NCBI GenBank assembly: GCA_041394845.1
Contig: JAWKHL010000002.1
Location: 248,001-312,000 of the forward strand
DNA length: 64,000 bases
Source: JAHCHG01 sp041394845
Lineage (GTDB): Bacteria; Acidobacteriota; Blastocatellia; Pyrinomonadales; Pyrinomonadaceae
Direction: 5' to 3'
Shown here: in pieces, positions 1 through 8,752 of the stretch
Position numbering within the stretch: the first letter of the stretch is position 1
Layout: each line of letters starts with the position of its first letter
Notes under the pieces: model-generated
Database searches by the model: none
The model's input: only the letters and a program-made list of their open reading frames with translations
What the model was told of the DNA's origin: nothing
Made by a program: the position numbers and the translations under genes

Positions 1-100
1 CTGCTAGGGCTCCTTATTTGTTAATGTATTTTAATCTCTCCAACATTGACCGAAGAGATTTTATAGACTTGAATCTGCTCCCTAAATTACGGGAGGTTTA

Positions 101-132
101 GTGCCGCATTCATCGAGTGCGGCACCTTTTTT
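101..132 (+). terminator. Rho-independent terminator of an upstream gene
   Basis: A perfect 8-bp stem (GTGCCGCA at 101-108, TGCGGCAC at 118-125) with a 9-nt loop is followed by CTTTTTT. It would end a plus-strand transcript from a gene left of the window. No gene is visible in 1-100. Confidence 0.8.
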
Positions 133-270
133 GTGAATGTTCGCCGGCATACGGAAAACTGCGTGCGAAAGTCTCTACTATTTTGACGGTGGACAAATTT
201 TGAGGCCGGTTGGATGCGGCGGGGCGCAACGAAAACCGGCCGTTAGTAAAATAAATCAAAGGAGACAATC

Positions 271-318
271 GTGATTTTCTCCGCATTTTTTAGTCAAACG
301 GAGAAAAATCACTTTTGA
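271..318 (+). promoter_or_regulatory. Possible leader peptide and hairpin before the DUF4142 gene
   Basis: A 15-codon frame starts with GTG at 271, nine bases after an AAGGAG-like ribosome site (about 258-264), and stops at 316-318, ten bases before the ATG of the lipoprotein gene. The same bases form an inverted repeat (GTGATTTTCTCCG against CGGAGAAAAATCAC, one bulge), so the good ribosome site belongs to the leader and not to the downstream gene. Translation of the leader could open or close the hairpin. Bases 133-250 hold nothing else recognisable. The regulatory role is inferred. Confidence 0.35.
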
Positions 319-327
319 AGAAAAGTT

Positions 328-951
328 ATGAAAAAGTCAACGATCTTTATCGGAACATTGTTGTTATTAACGGCCTTTTTGCTGATCGGCTGTGATGAAA
401 CGGGAGAAAATACAAAAGGAAATTCACGGCCCAACGCCAACAGTTCGTCGGCCAATGCCAATATGGCCGAGGCCAACCGAACCGACTCCAACAATACCAA
501 CTCCAATAATATGGAGATGACGGTTCAGGACGATTTCTGGACCAGTGCTTCGGAAGGAGGTTTGGCGGAAGTCGAACTGAGCAAACTGGCCGTCGAAAAG
601 GCTCAGAATCCGGAAGTCAAGAAATTCGCTCAAAGGATGATCGATGATCACACCAAGGCCAATAACGAATTAAAAGCTCTGGCCGACAAGAAAAAAATGA
701 AGGTGGTTTCGGAAATGAGTTCCGGGCACAAATCGACGCTTGAAGATCTGCAGAAACTAAGCGGAGCGGAATTTGACAAAGCCTACGTCGATGCGATGGT
801 CGATGATCACGAGGCGGCGGTCGATCTGTTCGAGGAACAGTCCAAGGATGATGACGGCGACAAAGATCTGAAGGCCTTTGCGACCAAAACCTTGCCGACG
901 CTCAAATCGCATTTGGAATCGATTCAGGGCATCCGGAAAAATATGAAATGA
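328..951 (+). CDS. DUF4142 lipoprotein
   Basis: This 207-residue protein has a type II signal peptide with lipobox LLIGC (Cys22), so it should be a lipid-anchored periplasmic or outer-membrane protein. A low-complexity Asn/Ser/Ala linker covers about residues 30-60. The rest (about 68-205) is the DUF4142 domain, a predicted ferritin-like four-helix bundle, recognisable from the FW..A..GGLAEVELSKLA opening and the MIDDHTKANNELKALA helix. The function of DUF4142 is not established; members are often stress-associated in soil bacteria. It stands alone, bounded by terminators at 101-132 and 979-1008. The start is the ATG at 328, preceded only by a weak GAAGAA. Confidence 0.9.
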   Translation: MKKSTIFIGTLLLLTAFLLIGCDETGENTKGNSRPNANSSSANANMAEANRTDSNNTNSNNMEMTVQDDFWTSASEGGLAEVELSKLAVEKAQNPEVKKFAQRMIDDHTKANNELKALADKKKMKVVSEMSSGHKSTLEDLQKLSGAEFDKAYVDAMVDDHEAAVDLFEEQSKDDDGDKDLKAFATKTLPTLKSHLESIQGIRKNMK

Positions 952-978
952 TCGCGGCGGCAAAAGCTGATAAATTGA

Positions 979-1008
979 AAAACCGCAGATCGGATCTGCG
1001 GTTTTTTT
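979..1008. terminator. Bidirectional terminator between the DUF4142 gene and galE
   Basis: CCGCAGATC and GATCTGCGG form a 9-bp stem (983-1001) flanked by an A-run on the left and a T-run on the right. It can therefore end the plus-strand DUF4142 transcript and the minus-strand galE transcript. Confidence 0.85.
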
Positions 1009-1047
1009 ACGGAAAGTTGCGTTTTGGAATTTGGGCGATTCATCCGT

Positions 1048-2031
1048 CTATTCTGAGTAACCCTGAGGATGCGTTTGTTTCCAGGCCCAGGCCGAGCCGA
1101 TAATTTTTTCGAGTTCGGCCAGTTTCGGCTCCCAGCCCAAAATCTCGGCGGCTTTTCCGGCATCGGCGATCAGCCGCGAAGGATCGCCGGGGCGTTTCGC
1201 TTCGATCTTCGCTTCGATCTCCCGGCCCGTTACCCGTCGCGCCGTTTCGATCACTTCCAGCACAGAAAACCCGAGCCCGTTGCCGAGATTGATGTGGGTC
1301 GAATCGCCTCCGGATCTGAGGTGGTCGAGCGCCCGAAGATGGGCGTCGCCCAGATCGGCGACGTGGATGTAGTCGCGAATGCAGGTTCCGTCGGGCGTCG
1401 GGTAATCGCCGCCGTAAACCGATACGAAAGGCAGTTGACCGTCCGCCGCCAACAGGACATTGGGGATCAGATGGGTTTCCGGATCGTGATGCTCTCCGCA
1501 TTTTTCGGTCGCTCCGGCCGCGTTAAAATAACGCAGAGCGACGAACTTCAGATCGTAGGCCCGGTCGTAGGATTCGAGGATCCGTTCCATCATGAATTTC
1601 GACCAACCGTAGGGATTGGTCGGGTTTTGCGGATGGGTTTCGTCGATCGGGATTTTTTGCGGTTCGCCGTAGGTCGCACAGGTTGAAGAAAAGACGATCT
1701 TTTTGACGTCGGTTTCCGTCAAAGCGTCGAGCAGGCTTATTCCCTGAGCGACGTTGTTTTGAAAATAAATCGAGGGTTTCGTCACCGATTCGCCGACGTA
1801 GGCAAAAGCGGCAAAATGGATGCAGGCGTCGATCTCGTGTTCCCGGACGATCTTGCGAACCAGTTCCCGGTTGCCGATGTCGCCCAGATAAAACGCGGTT
1901 TCCGGATCGACGGCCGCGCGATGCCCGTAGATCAGATTATCGAGAACGATCGCTGTTTCGCCTCTCGCCTCCAGTAATTCAACCGTGACGCTTCCGATAT
2001 AACCAGCGCCGCCCGTTACCAAAATTGCCAT
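1048..2031 (-). CDS. galE: UDP-glucose 4-epimerase
   Basis: GalE interconverts UDP-galactose and UDP-glucose in the cytoplasm with bound NAD, closing the Leloir pathway. The 327 residues match the usual family length. The NAD-binding TGGAGYIGS lies at residues 6-14, the catalytic Ser/Thr in SSTCATYG at 115-122, and the YGWSK catalytic Tyr and Lys at 141 and 145. It is the last gene of a minus-strand run (ABC importer, phosphatase-family protein, GHMP kinase, galE). Related epimerases can also act on UDP-xylose/UDP-arabinose, which matters because the gene before it resembles an L-arabinokinase. Confidence 0.95.
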   Translation of the reverse strand: MAILVTGGAGYIGSVTVELLEARGETAIVLDNLIYGHRAAVDPETAFYLGDIGNRELVRKIVREHEIDACIHFAAFAYVGESVTKPSIYFQNNVAQGISLLDALTETDVKKIVFSSTCATYGEPQKIPIDETHPQNPTNPYGWSKFMMERILESYDRAYDLKFVALRYFNAAGATEKCGEHHDPETHLIPNVLLAADGQLPFVSVYGGDYPTPDGTCIRDYIHVADLGDAHLRALDHLRSGGDSTHINLGNGLGFSVLEVIETARRVTGREIEAKIEAKRPGDPSRLIADAGKAAEILGWEPKLAELEKIIGSAWAWKQTHPQGYSE

Positions 2032-2102
2032 GATATGTTTTCCTCGGTTAGAGTCAAAATAAAAACAAAAAATCGAAAAATGAAAAAACGTCCGAAAAGT
2101 TT

Positions 2103-3545
2103 TCAGCCGGAAATCAATTTGATGAACCCGAAAGAATCCGTTCCCGGCGATGATCCGCTGAAAACATACGGCTTATAACGGGTTTCCTGACGATATTCGG
2201 CCACCACCCGTTCGACGGCCTCGGCCGAATCTTTGTTTCCCAGAACGGCGACCGTCCCGCCGCTCCCGCCGCCCGTTATTTTGGCGCCGTAAAGTCCGCT
2301 CGAAGGTCCGGCCCGACGAACCAGTTCGGCCAGCAGATCGGTTCCTTCCGAACCCAAACCGCAGGCCGAATAACCGGCGTGAGAGGCGAACATCAAATCG
2401 CCCAGTTCGATCAATTGATCTTCCGTCAGTTTTCCCCCCAGAATTTCGGCGAATCGTTTGACCCTCGCATTTTCGTAGATCGGATGGGCCGTCGGATGAA
2501 ACACGGCATAATCGCGTTCGGGCGAAACCCGCGCCAGGCCGTCGGTGGTTCCCCCGTAACGCGATAAAAAATCCGCGCCCGAAATTTTCTGCGGCAGATG
2601 AGGGGCGAATTTTTCCTCAAATTCCGCGGGCGATAAATTGGCCAGATAACCGTTCCAAACCGCGTCTTCGATCCGCACCAGCTGTTCGCTTTTTTGCTCT
2701 TTGACGGAAAGCCCGGCCGTTTCCGCGATGATCCGGTAACCGATAAAAGCTCCGGTTCGAACCGAGCCGTAATCAGCTCCGACCACCGCGTGCCGGATGC
2801 CGGAATCGATCCCCCAGAACAGAATGTCATCGGGAACGCGGACCGCTTCGCCCAGTTCCGCCGGTTGACAGACCATTGACAAAAGGTGGTTTTCCCGTCC
2901 GCAGACGACGCTCATCTGATCCATTATTCCGCACGGCGCGCCGACCACCAGATTTTCGACCTTTTGACAAAGCAAAGCCAGATCGCGCGGCTCGATTTCG
3001 ATGTCAAAGGCCGCCGCGACCGCTTTCATCGACGCGACTTCGAGCGCGGCCGAGGAACTGACGCCCTTGCCGTTGGGGATCTGCGACGAGATCAGGATGC
3101 GCGTTCCGGTTTCAATTTCCGCCTCGCGCTCGCGCATCAAAACCAGAAACGCTCCGGCCACGTAGGCCGCCCAGTGATCTTTCTCGTCTTTCTGAAAAAA
3201 GGCTCGGGCCTCCTCATATTCGATCAAACCGTCGCCGGACCGGAAGTCTGCGAGCGACATTTCAAAATGGTATGTTTGATGATTCCGGTCGCCGATGCTT
3301 ACTATTTTCAAAGTCGGCTCCGCGCACTTTTGCAAAGCCACGAGGGCCGCTTCGCGGATCGGCATTTCCAAAACGAGCGATCCCGAATAATCGGCGATCC
3401 CGCCCATCACGTCCAGCCTTCCGGGCGCGCGCGTCAGAAATATCTCCGCATTTTCTTCAAACAGATCCGGCCACTCTTCAAGCGTCTTGATAAATGCCGG
3501 AACGTCCCGCAAATTTTGAGTTGTGCCTTGAATAATCCGATACAT
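2103..3545 (-). CDS. GHMP sugar kinase resembling L-arabinokinase/galactokinase
   Basis: This 480-residue cytoplasmic kinase should phosphorylate the anomeric hydroxyl of a sugar using ATP. GHMP motifs are clear: motif 1 RAPGRLDVMGGIADYSGSLV (39-58), motif 2 PNGKGVSSSAALE (157-169), GAPCGIMDQM near 203-212, and motif 3 ITGGGSGGTVAVLG near 424-437. The motif 1 wording (GRLDVMGGIADYSGSLVL) is that of the kinase half of plant L-arabinokinase ARA1, not of classical GalK (GRVNLIGEHTDY). A true GalK is present at 20705, so this enzyme probably has another substrate, with L-arabinose the leading guess. It lies 57 bp after the inositol-phosphatase-like gene and 71 bp before galE. The kinase family is certain; the substrate is inferred. 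Confidence 0.8.
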   Translation of the reverse strand: MYRIIQGTTQNLRDVPAFIKTLEEWPDLFEENAEIFLTRAPGRLDVMGGIADYSGSLVLEMPIREAALVALQKCAEPTLKIVSIGDRNHQTYHFEMSLADFRSGDGLIEYEEARAFFQKDEKDHWAAYVAGAFLVLMREREAEIETGTRILISSQIPNGKGVSSSAALEVASMKAVAAAFDIEIEPRDLALLCQKVENLVVGAPCGIMDQMSVVCGRENHLLSMVCQPAELGEAVRVPDDILFWGIDSGIRHAVVGADYGSVRTGAFIGYRIIAETAGLSVKEQKSEQLVRIEDAVWNGYLANLSPAEFEEKFAPHLPQKISGADFLSRYGGTTDGLARVSPERDYAVFHPTAHPIYENARVKRFAEILGGKLTEDQLIELGDLMFASHAGYSACGLGSEGTDLLAELVRRAGPSSGLYGAKITGGGSGGTVAVLGNKDSAEAVERVVAEYRQETRYKPYVFSGSSPGTDSFGFIKLISG

Positions 3546-3602
3546 TCAAATTGCGTAATAAAACTGATCTCGAATTTGCTCCCCCAAAAACCTGCTTTTG
3601 CC

Positions 3603-4613
3603 TCACAAAAGGCCGCGCTTTTTCAAAGCATCGCGCAAAAGCGGCTCGATCTGCGCCCGTATTCCCTCATTGGCATAACCGATCCAGGCAACATCCGGCT
3701 CAACTCCGAGACGGGCGCTCAGTTGTCGGCCAACCTCATCCGTTACCGCTACTCCCGCTTCCCGGGCGATCAGTTCGGTACAAAGATCGTACGGATGACA
3801 ACAGATGCCGAGCCGCAGACCCTGCGCTTGAAGCGATTTTTCAAAGACCGGCCGCAGATCGGCGATGAAGCGATCGTGGCCGGCGATCAGTTCGTAAAGT
3901 TGTCCTCCGGTGCAGATGTACTGATCTTCAAAACAATGGGCCTTTCCGGCCTGCACTTCGCCGAGAGCGCCGCGAACCACATCTTCGTAAATTTCGGTGG
4001 CCTCGACCCCGACACCGGCGAAAAATCTGGACATGCTGGCGAAGCCGTGGGCGATGGTCGGGGATTTCGAAGGCGAGATCGACAACGGCGACGTTTCTTT
4101 TCTGACCCGATCAAACCGCTCGCCCCGGACGCCCTTTCCGCTTTCCGCCCAGAGGACGTCGGACAAATGCTGTTTGACCAGCGGGATTTCCGTTTGAATG
4201 GCGGCCTCGATGTCGGCCAGATCCGTCTCCGTCCCTTTGTTCGGAGCGATTCCGGTCAAGATCCAAGCGCTTCGTTTTTGATACATCAAACCGCGCGTTC
4301 CGTCGATCGGATCGACGATGATTCGCCAGGCGCAATCCTCTTCCGCCGCGCCCCGCGGCAAGACGACCTGTCCGGTTTCCAGGCCTTCGGCGATCAGCAC
4401 GACCGGGGTGTCGAGGGCGATCTCGCGTTCGACGAATTCGATCAGAAGTTCTTCGCTGACCCGGTCAACCGCGTAGATCGTGTCGCCTTCTTCTTCTTTG
4501 GCGATGTCCGACAGACTCTCGATCGCCGATTGTTCGCAGGCCAGAACCACCGCATCGCGGATCTGCTGGTGCAGGACCTTGAGGATCGGCAAAAATTGTC
4601 CGGCGGTTTTCAT
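3603..4613 (-). CDS. Inositol monophosphatase family protein
   Basis: This 336-residue cytoplasmic protein carries the IMPase metal-binding signature DPIDGT (101-106) that starts the Li-sensitive Mg-dependent phosphatase fold. An acidic motif (EEEGDTIYAVD, 40-50) matches the upstream metal site. Members dephosphorylate inositol phosphate, fructose-1,6-bisphosphate or PAP. It is somewhat longer than typical IMPases (about 260-270). Its place between a sugar ABC importer and a sugar 1-kinase suggests work on a sugar phosphate. The substrate cannot be read from sequence. Confidence 0.8.
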   Translation of the reverse strand: MKTAGQFLPILKVLHQQIRDAVVLACEQSAIESLSDIAKEEEGDTIYAVDRVSEELLIEFVEREIALDTPVVLIAEGLETGQVVLPRGAAEEDCAWRIIVDPIDGTRGLMYQKRSAWILTGIAPNKGTETDLADIEAAIQTEIPLVKQHLSDVLWAESGKGVRGERFDRVRKETSPLSISPSKSPTIAHGFASMSRFFAGVGVEATEIYEDVVRGALGEVQAGKAHCFEDQYICTGGQLYELIAGHDRFIADLRPVFEKSLQAQGLRLGICCHPYDLCTELIAREAGVAVTDEVGRQLSARLGVEPDVAWIGYANEGIRAQIEPLLRDALKKRGLL

Positions 4614-4743
4614 TGGGCTATTGTCTCCGGTTTATGTGTTTGATCTCTAAAATGCATCAGCGATTTCCGGAAGTTCAAACCGAAAGGGAACGACCGGAAT
4701 TGACCGGCGGAAATTCATCGATTTTTCATCAAATGAGAACGAT

Positions 4744-5685
4744 TTATTTCTTTTGACGCTGACGCAGAAGCTGGTCGGCGATGACGCCGATCAGAATGAC
4801 CGCGCCCATCACGGCGAAATTGAGCGAACTCGGGATTCCCAGCAAATTGACCAGATTTTGCAGAACCTGAAGCAGAGCCGTTCCGATCAGAATGCCGATG
4901 ATCGAACCTTCGCCGCCTCTCAAAGAGCAACCGCCGAGAACGGCCGCCGCAATTCCGTAAAGTTCGTAGAAATTACCGTGCGATGAGGGTGAGATCGAAT
5001 TGGTGTAAAAGGCCAGCAAGATTCCGGCGACACCGGCCAGAAGACCCGATAAAACGTAAGCGCTGGCGATGATCAGATCGGAATTGATGCCCGAATAACG
5101 GGCGGCCGTTTCGTTGCGACCGACGGCGAACAGATACCGGCCGTAGATCGAGCGATGAAGAATGATCCAGGCGATAACGCTGATGACGACCAGAATAATG
5201 AAAGGCGTCGGAATCCCGAGGACGCTTTCCGTCGCCAGATTTTTCAGGGTTTCAAATCCTTCGGCGGCGCCGAAGCCTTTGGTCTCATCGCCGGCGATAA
5301 ATCTGGCCAGCCCGCGATAAAAAAGCAATCCGCAAAGCGTGACGATAAAAGGTTGAATTTTAACTTTGGTGATCAGAAACCCGTTGATCGTACCGAGAAA
5401 GGTCGTAATGCCGACGACCGCCAAAACGGCGATCGCCGCCGGCAGATGCCATTCGACCAGAAAGATCGAGAGCAAAACGCCGAGAAGGGCAAAGACCGAA
5501 CCGACCGAAAGATCGATTCCGCCCGTAATGATGACGATACCCAATCCGATGCTGAAAATCCCGTAAATCCCGATCAGCCTCGCCAGATTCTGGAGATTTA
5601 CGGGAGCCAGAAAACTTGGATTAAGAATTGCCAGAACGATACACAATACGACGAGTAAAATAAATGTTCCAAGTTCTTTTTTCAT
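4744..5685 (-). CDS. Sugar ABC transporter permease, RbsC/AraH type
   Basis: This 313-residue integral membrane protein has repeated hydrophobic helices and the BPD_transp_2 family pattern (GIDLSVGSVFAL near 55-66, GRNETAARYSGI near 187-198, LGGCSLRGGEGSIIG near 250-264). It forms the channel of a carbohydrate-uptake family 2 importer with the ATPase at 5888 and the binding protein at 7457, all on the minus strand in the order binding protein, ATPase, permease. The likely cargo is a monosaccharide (galactose, arabinose or ribose). Only one permease gene is present, which fits a homodimer. Confidence 0.92.
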   Translation of the reverse strand: MKKELGTFILLVVLCIVLAILNPSFLAPVNLQNLARLIGIYGIFSIGLGIVIITGGIDLSVGSVFALLGVLLSIFLVEWHLPAAIAVLAVVGITTFLGTINGFLITKVKIQPFIVTLCGLLFYRGLARFIAGDETKGFGAAEGFETLKNLATESVLGIPTPFIILVVISVIAWIILHRSIYGRYLFAVGRNETAARYSGINSDLIIASAYVLSGLLAGVAGILLAFYTNSISPSSHGNFYELYGIAAAVLGGCSLRGGEGSIIGILIGTALLQVLQNLVNLLGIPSSLNFAVMGAVILIGVIADQLLRQRQKK

Positions 5686-5727
5686 TTTATTTACCTGTTT
5701 TAGTCGGTTAATGTCTGAACGGATTTG

Positions 5728-5888
5728 AAAGTTTAAAAGTTTAAAGGTGAAAAGGCGAAAAAGTTTGTCTTAAGTCTCGACCGGAGCGTTTCGAGCCTTG
5801 TTCGGGAACGGCTCGTTTTCACCGGTTTTTTCCGACTTTGCGCCGGAGCAACTTTTTCACTTTTAAACCTTTTCACTTTTAAACCTTC
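5728..5888. repeat. Imperfect long inverted repeat in the ABC operon
   Basis: The left arm (5728-5766) and right arm (5849-5888) share about 32 of 39 positions when folded. Both are built from short units like GTTTAAAAGT and GTGAAAAG. The right arm abuts the stop codon of the ATPase gene (5888-5890). The 200-bp spacer between ATPase and permease holds no gene, so this RNA hairpin may set the relative expression of the two genes or protect the upstream message. Confidence 0.7.
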
Positions 5889-7384
5889 TAAGATTGCTTT
5901 CCGACGGCCAACTGCATGATCGCTTCTTCGCTGGCCTCCTCACGGTCTAAAATTCCGGTAATGGCTCCTTCGTGCATGACGGCGATGCGATCACTTTCAT
6001 TGAGAACCTCTTCCATATCCGAAGAGATCATAACGATGGCCACTCCGCTTTCCGCCAGATCTCGCATCAGTTGATATATTTCGGCTTTAGCCCCGACGTC
6101 GATCCCGCGCGTCGGTTCATCGAAGATCAGCAATCGCGGATTGAGCGAAAGCCATTTGGCCAAAACGACTTTTTGCTGATTGCCGCCGCTTAAATTGCCC
6201 GCTTTGGTTTCTATCGAAGGCGCCTTCACGTTGAGTTTTCGGCACATTTCCTCGGAGACCTTGTTTTCCGAAGAAATGTTGACCAGTCCGGCCGAAGCAT
6301 ATCGCCGGAGTGCGGGCAAAGTGATGTTTTCCCGAATCGGCACGTCCAGGATCAAACCCGAATTGCGCCGGTCTTCCGGGATCAGATAAATCCCGTTTTT
6401 AATGGCGTCCCGGGACGAAGAGATCTTGATCTTTTCGCCGTCGATCGAAATCGTTCCGGAGAGCGATGTGTCAACGCCGAAAATGGCCTGCGCCGCGTCG
6501 GAGCGTCCGGCTCCGACGAGGCCGGCAAATCCGAGGATCTCGCCTTTTCGGACGGTGAAAGAAATCTCCTGATTCGGATAACGCAGGGTTTTTAAGTTCT
6601 TCACGTGAACAAAGTCCGCTTGTTGGGTCTCGCTCGGAGGCTTGTAGAAACGTTCGATGTCGCGTCCGACCATCAATTTGACGATCGCATCGTGATTGAT
6701 CTCCTCGCGTCCGAGAACCCCCGCGTTTTTCCCGTCGCGCAAGACCACCACTTTATCGGCGATTTCCTTGATCTCGCCGAGGCGATGCGAGATGTAGATG
6801 ATGCTGACGCCCTGTTCGCGCAGATCCTTGATCACCTCCAACAGACGTTCGGTTTCGGTCAGCGTCAAACTCGAAGTCGGTTCGTCCATAATGACGATCC
6901 GCGCGTTGAGCGATAAGGCTTTGGCGATTTCGACCATCTGCTGTTGAGCGATGGAAAGTTCCCCCAAGGGCGTCTCGCTCGGCAGGCTTAATCCGAGCCT
7001 TTCCAGATAAACGGACGTGTCGGCGTTTATCTTCCCGCGATCGACCAGAAAACCGAATATTCGCGGTTCGCGCCCGAGATAAACGTTCTCGGCGACCGTC
7101 AGATTATCCAGAACGTTCAGTTCCTGATGGACAAAACCGACTCCGTTTTCGGTGGCGTCGGTAACCGAACGGATCGTCGTTTCGCTTCCTTCGATGAAGA
7201 TCTTTCCGCCGTCAGGCACGTAAACGCCTCCCAGGATTTTCATCAGGGTCGATTTTCCCGCGCCGTTTTCTCCGGCCAGAGCGACGACCTCGCCTTTGGA
7301 GATCTCGAAATCAACCTCGTCCAGCGCGATCACTCCGGGAAATCGTTTGCTGATCTGCTTCATTTGAAGAAGTGGCGGACTCAT
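5888..7384 (-). CDS. Sugar ABC transporter ATP-binding protein, RbsA/MglA type
   Basis: This protein has two fused ATPase domains, as in RbsA, AraG and MglA (498 residues from the ATG at 7384). Domain 1 has Walker A GENGAGKST (38-46), a degenerate signature LSIAQQQ and Walker B IVIMDEPTSSL. Domain 2 has a degenerate P-loop GLVGAGRSD, signature LSGGNQQ and LLIFDEPTRGID. The asymmetry is usual for this class. A TTG four codons upstream (7396) is possible, but the ATG is preferred. It energises import with the permease at 4744. Confidence 0.93.
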   Translation of the reverse strand: MSPPLLQMKQISKRFPGVIALDEVDFEISKGEVVALAGENGAGKSTLMKILGGVYVPDGGKIFIEGSETTIRSVTDATENGVGFVHQELNVLDNLTVAENVYLGREPRIFGFLVDRGKINADTSVYLERLGLSLPSETPLGELSIAQQQMVEIAKALSLNARIVIMDEPTSSLTLTETERLLEVIKDLREQGVSIIYISHRLGEIKEIADKVVVLRDGKNAGVLGREEINHDAIVKLMVGRDIERFYKPPSETQQADFVHVKNLKTLRYPNQEISFTVRKGEILGFAGLVGAGRSDAAQAIFGVDTSLSGTISIDGEKIKISSSRDAIKNGIYLIPEDRRNSGLILDVPIRENITLPALRRYASAGLVNISSENKVSEEMCRKLNVKAPSIETKAGNLSGGNQQKVVLAKWLSLNPRLLIFDEPTRGIDVGAKAEIYQLMRDLAESGVAIVMISSDMEEVLNESDRIAVMHEGAITGILDREEASEEAIMQLAVGKQS

Positions 7385-7456
7385 AGATTTTCTCAACTTT
7401 ATTGGCGGAAGAGAGCCGGTTTCCGAACTCGTCCGGCCCTTTTCCGCCGATTCGGG

Positions 7457-8452
7457 TTAACGGCCGCGAAGCTCGTTGATTTTCTTTTGGAACGCTTCGA
7501 CATCGGCCTGTTTGATGACCAATGTTGGAATATTAACCTGTTTGTTTTCGGGAATTACCGATTTGTCGCCGGTTAAGATTTTTTCCATTACCTTGACCGA
7601 TTGATAGCCGAATTCATAAGGTTGCTGAACGACGGTGGCAAAGATCGATCCTTCCTTAACGCCGGTCAGGGTTTCGTCCTCCTCGTCAAAACAGATGATC
7701 TTCACCTTATCGACCTTGTTGGCCTCTTTGACGGCGTTGAGAATGGCCGGGCCATTGTAGCTCCAGAGTCCGACCAGCGCCGCAATGTCCGGATATTTGA
7801 CCAGCGTATCGGCGGCGTTCGACTTGGCGCGCGCCCGGTCGGTGTCGTCGGTTCTGGTGTCGATGATCTCGATGTTCGATCCTTCCAGTGCTTCTTTGAT
7901 CCCCTGAGCCCGTTCGGCGGCGTTTCGCGCGTCGCTCTTGCCGACGAAAAGCATGATTTTCCCGCCGTTCGGCAAGGCTTCTTTGATCAGATTTCCGGCC
8001 TGTTTTCCGGCGGCGACGTTGTCGGTGCCGACGTAAACCGCCCGGTCGCTGGTCGGAGCGTCGGAATCCTGTGTGATGACAAGGGCTCTTTTGGCCGTTT
8101 CATTGATCAGTTGAACCTGATTGTCCGGATCGACCGGCGACATGGCGATGCCGTTGATCCCGGTGGAGATCAGATCGTCAATAATGCGTTTTTGTTCGGC
8201 GGCCGTTCCCTCGCCGGGGATTTTGAAATCAACCGTTACGTCGTTGAGTTCGTTGTCGGCTTTCTCCACCCCTTTGCGGGCGATAGTCCAGAAATCCGAG
8301 GCGTTGTTGGTTACAAAGGCCAGCTTGAAACTTTTGCCGTCGGGGTTGTTTCCGGCGGGGCCGTTGGTGCCGTTTTGAGTGGTGTTGCACGAGAGCATGA
8401 AAATCGTGCCGATGATGCTCAGAATTGTAAAAATTACGCGAAATTTTCTCAT
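7457..8452 (-). CDS. Sugar-binding lipoprotein of the ABC transporter
   Basis: This 331-residue periplasmic-binding protein of the RbsB/LacI-like family (Peripla_BP_4) has a lipoprotein signal ending FMLSC (Cys22). Family features include FVTNNASDFWTIARKGVEKA after the signal, SPVDPDNQ, TQDSDAP and GTDNVAAGKQAG. It should capture a pentose or hexose and hand it to the membrane complex. It is the first gene of the importer operon. Lipidation is notable because Gram-negative RbsB proteins are usually soluble. Confidence 0.92.
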   Translation of the reverse strand: MRKFRVIFTILSIIGTIFMLSCNTTQNGTNGPAGNNPDGKSFKLAFVTNNASDFWTIARKGVEKADNELNDVTVDFKIPGEGTAAEQKRIIDDLISTGINGIAMSPVDPDNQVQLINETAKRALVITQDSDAPTSDRAVYVGTDNVAAGKQAGNLIKEALPNGGKIMLFVGKSDARNAAERAQGIKEALEGSNIEIIDTRTDDTDRARAKSNAADTLVKYPDIAALVGLWSYNGPAILNAVKEANKVDKVKIICFDEEDETLTGVKEGSIFATVVQQPYEFGYQSVKVMEKILTGDKSVIPENKQVNIPTLVIKQADVEAFQKKINELRGR

Positions 8453-8752
8453 CGATTTCCTCCGGTGAAATTCCTTTTAGGTGTTTTTGCCGTCATACCC
8501 TTTTCGGGATGACCGCAAACTCAGAAATTCTTCAGAATTTCATCATATAAATTAAACATTTAGTGCCGTTTGAATCTTTTGAAAGACAATTATATCGGTA
8601 AAGCCTCATTTCGGTAAAACATTTTCCGGCCGCCTTTCGATCCAATTCCGAATTTATAAAAAGAGAGTTCAGTAAAATTTAACATATGTTGACAAAATAA
8701 ACGAAATAAATGCGGTTACGCAGTCATTTTTTAACCTTAAATCGAACGGGTT
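8453..8752. other. Intergenic region upstream of the ABC operon
   Basis: This 300-bp AT-rich gap separates galT from the importer operon, both on the minus strand, and probably holds the operon promoter. A 10-bp palindrome AACATATGTT (8681-8690) is the only symmetric element found. No copy of the LacI-type operator seen elsewhere in the window was recognised here. Confidence 0.4.

Noticed and set aside
2886..4643. Plus-strand open frame of 585 codons opposite the GHMP kinase and IMPase genes
   Set aside because: Both opposite genes have complete motif sets; the frame is a shadow caused by low stop frequency on the antisense strand.
8681..8690. AACATATGTT palindrome before the ABC operon as an operator
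   Set aside because: Ten AT-rich bases are too few, and no second copy was recognised.
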